From assembly GCA_003240795.1 (NCBI GenBank), contig QFNK01000104.1, positions 1 through 6,689 of the forward strand: a DNA stretch of 6,689 bases. Direction: 5' to 3'. This document shows positions 5,461-6,689 of this stretch, one piece after another (the first letter of the stretch is position 1; each line of letters begins with the position of its first letter). The DNA is from Micavibrio aeruginosavorus. Its GTDB lineage: Bacteria > Pseudomonadota > Alphaproteobacteria > Micavibrionales > Micavibrionaceae. The notes beneath the pieces were generated by a model. The model made no database searches. It was given only the letters and a program-made list of their open reading frames with translations, and was not told the origin of the DNA. The translations under genes were made by a program, and so were the position numbers.

Positions 5461-6141
5461 TCAGATTATTTCTTTTAAAAGCGGGACGGAAACGGCCCGC
5501 TTTTCTATCATGGCGCGGGTGTCTGCCTCGGCAACAATGCGGCGTGCGGCCTCGAATGAACGCTCCATATGCAAGAGGATGTAACGGATCACGTCCTGCC
5601 CCACCCTCAGCTGGCGGTCATTGAAAAGTTTGACGAGGATAGAGCCAAGAAGAACGTCGTCCGGCTCACGTATCGCGACACAGGGCGCCGCGCGCAGACG
5701 CGAGGCGAGGTCCGGCACGGCGAAGGAGCGGCGCACCGGCGGCTCGCTCAGCGTGATCAGAATGGAGCGCTTTTCCTCCTTAAAGAGGTTGTAGAGGTGA
5801 AAAAGCCCCTTCTCCCGTTCCACATTGCCGATCAGCGCATCGGCATCCTCAATCACCACATGGCGCGAGCGTTCGGCCAGACCGCGCACGGAAGTATCAT
5901 TGAGCGCGGTGTGGTCGATACTGGAGGCATTTGCCTTCTCGCTCCATACGGCGGCCAAGTGGCTCTTGCCGCTGGCGACGGGGCCATAGATGATGAGCGC
6001 GGGTGCGGGCCAGTCGGGCCACAGGTCTATCCACGCAACGGCATCTTCGTTGGTTGGCGCAATAAGGAAATCCTCCCGCCCCATCGCGGTGCGGTGACCG
6101 AGGTCGAAAGGAATCTGCTTTCCGCTTTGGATGTTAGTCAT
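5461..6141 (-). CDS. hdaA: HdaA, DnaA-related regulator of replication initiation
   Basis: AAA+ protein of 226 residues that, with the DNA-loaded sliding clamp, stimulates ATP hydrolysis by DnaA and so prevents re-initiation (known for Hda/HdaA). Visible: a clamp-binding motif QIPFDL at 9-14, the alphaproteobacterial GREDFLIAP and WPDWPAPALIIYGP segments, Walker A GPVASGKS (53-60), Walker B VVIEDAD (95-101), a sensor I region LITLSEPP (128-135), the arginine-finger box DLASRLR (Arg148) and a sensor II helix MERSFEAARRIV (192-203). The DNA-binding domain IV of DnaA is absent, as expected. Walker A has Ala where most P-loops have Gly. ATG at 6141 is chosen because it places QIPFDL near the N-terminus; a longer frame to 6246 lies inside the permease gene. 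It overlaps the upstream permease gene by 8 bases, so translation is probably coupled, with no separate ribosome binding site. Confidence 0.93.
   Translation of the reverse strand: MTNIQSGKQIPFDLGHRTAMGREDFLIAPTNEDAVAWIDLWPDWPAPALIIYGPVASGKSHLAAVWSEKANASSIDHTALNDTSVRGLAERSRHVVIEDADALIGNVEREKGLFHLYNLFKEEKRSILITLSEPPVRRSFAVPDLASRLRAAPCVAIREPDDVLLGSILVKLFNDRQLRVGQDVIRYILLHMERSFEAARRIVAEADTRAMIEKRAVSVPLLKEII
5477..5508 (+). terminator. Rho-independent terminator of the GT20 gene, lying inside the 3' end of hdaA
   Basis: AAAAGCGGG (5477-5485) and CCCGCTTTT (5496-5504) form a perfect nine-base-pair stem around a ten-base loop, followed by TTTTCTAT on the plus strand. It begins 27 bases after the GT20 stop, the expected place for its terminator. 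On the other strand the same bases encode the last residues of HdaA, so the structure also exists in the hdaA message, where a short U run would come before its stop codon. Confidence 0.7.
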
Positions 6142-6689
6142 GCGCGGACGAGTCGATGATGATTTGCGGCGCGTCGGGGGCTGGCTCTTCTTTTTGATAA
6201 AGGGGGCTTGCCTTGTACTGTTCGATCGCGAAGCCGCCGAGAACACCGATGACCGCGGCGACGGGCACAGCGATCAACATACCGACAATACCGAAAAGCG
6301 AGCCGCCGGCGAGCAGCGCGAACATGACCCATAGCGGGTGAAGGCCGACGCTATCGCCCACGATCTTGGGCGACAGGAAGTTTCCTTCGATAAACTGCCC
6401 CGTCAGGAAGATCGCGGCGATGATGCTGGTATAGACGAGTTCGCCGGACTGGAACCACGCCACGGCAACCGCCACGACAAGGCCAAGCGTGGAGCCGACC
6501 AGAGGAATGATGGAGAACAAGCCGGCGCCGATACCGATCAGGAAGCCGTAATTCAAGCCGGCAACCGTCAGCGAGACCGCATAAATCACGCCGAGCATGA
6601 ATGCGACCAGAATCTGTCCGCGAATGAAACCCGCGACCTTGCCGTCGATTTTCAACAGCAGGCGGCGGATAAGCGTTGCGTGCTGGCGG
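6134..6689 (-). CDS. AI-2E family (PerM-type) membrane transporter, C-terminal part (runs off right edge)
   Basis: C-terminal 184 residues of an inner-membrane protein of the AI-2E/PerM exporter family, usually about 350 residues. The frame stays open to the window edge (RQHATLIRRLLLKIDG before the first internal start-like codon), so the gene begins outside. Family landmarks are VAGFIRGQILVAF, then hydrophobic segments around VAFMLGVIYAVSL, FLIGIGAGLFSIIPLVG, STLGLVVAVAVAW and YTSIIAAIFLTGQFIEG, the signature SPKIVGDSVGLHPLWVMFALL, and a final segment GIVGMLIAVPVAAVIGVLG. The cytoplasmic tail ends SSAHD. Substrates in this family are mostly undefined; the autoinducer-2 name should not be taken literally. 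The last 8 bases overlap hdaA, a pairing I recall from other alphaproteobacteria. Confidence 0.92.
   Translation of the reverse strand, partial: RQHATLIRRLLLKIDGKVAGFIRGQILVAFMLGVIYAVSLTVAGLNYGFLIGIGAGLFSIIPLVGSTLGLVVAVAVAWFQSGELVYTSIIAAIFLTGQFIEGNFLSPKIVGDSVGLHPLWVMFALLAGGSLFGIVGMLIAVPVAAVIGVLGGFAIEQYKASPLYQKEEPAPDAPQIIIDSSAHD

Noticed and set aside
5569..6159. Plus-strand open frame of about 196 codons
   Set aside because: It is antisense to hdaA, has no recognisable domain and no ribosome binding site.
6142..6246. N-terminal extension of HdaA by 35 residues
   Set aside because: The extra residues are low-complexity and come from the permease gene in another frame; the clamp motif fits the ATG at 6141.

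Overview
This looks like chromosomal DNA of an alphaproteobacterium. The reasons are an HdaA of the alphaproteobacterial form, a group-typical AspRS, an overlapping AI-2E permease/hda pair, and the co-location of aspS, rnd, hda and the permease, which as I recall is a common alphaproteobacterial neighbourhood. I cannot name the genus. No rRNA, tRNA, CRISPR array, insertion sequence or phage gene was seen.

Layout. Bases 1-1183 (minus) are the N-terminal two thirds of aspartyl-tRNA synthetase; the rest lies outside the left edge. Bases 1269-1781 (minus) encode a small exported protein I do not recognise. A short AT-rich gap (1782-1876) separates it from rnd (RNase D, plus, to 3025). The 3' end of rnd overlaps the 3' end of a convergent cupin gene (2964-3557, minus) related to the cupin domain of type II mannose-6-phosphate isomerases. 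A 243-base AT-rich divergent region (3558-3800) then leads to a large, divergent GT20 glycosyltransferase of the OtsA type (3801-5450, plus). Its stop codon lies 10 bases from the stop of convergent hdaA (5461-6141, minus). hdaA overlaps by 8 bases the end of an AI-2E family permease gene that runs off the right edge.

The outer genes are GC-rich housekeeping genes for translation, RNA processing and replication control. The stretch from about 3430 to 5450 is clearly more AT-rich; sampled 60-base lines have 33-45% GC against 65% in rnd. It carries the accessory content: the GT20 enzyme and the N-terminal part of the cupin. In many alphaproteobacteria I would expect ppk and ppx between hda and rnd, so this pair may be an insertion or replacement there. 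The GT20 protein keeps the donor-site residues of trehalose-6-phosphate synthase but lacks the WFGWSG motif on the acceptor side, and no OtsB phosphatase is visible. Its product is therefore uncertain. This is the least ordinary part of the window.
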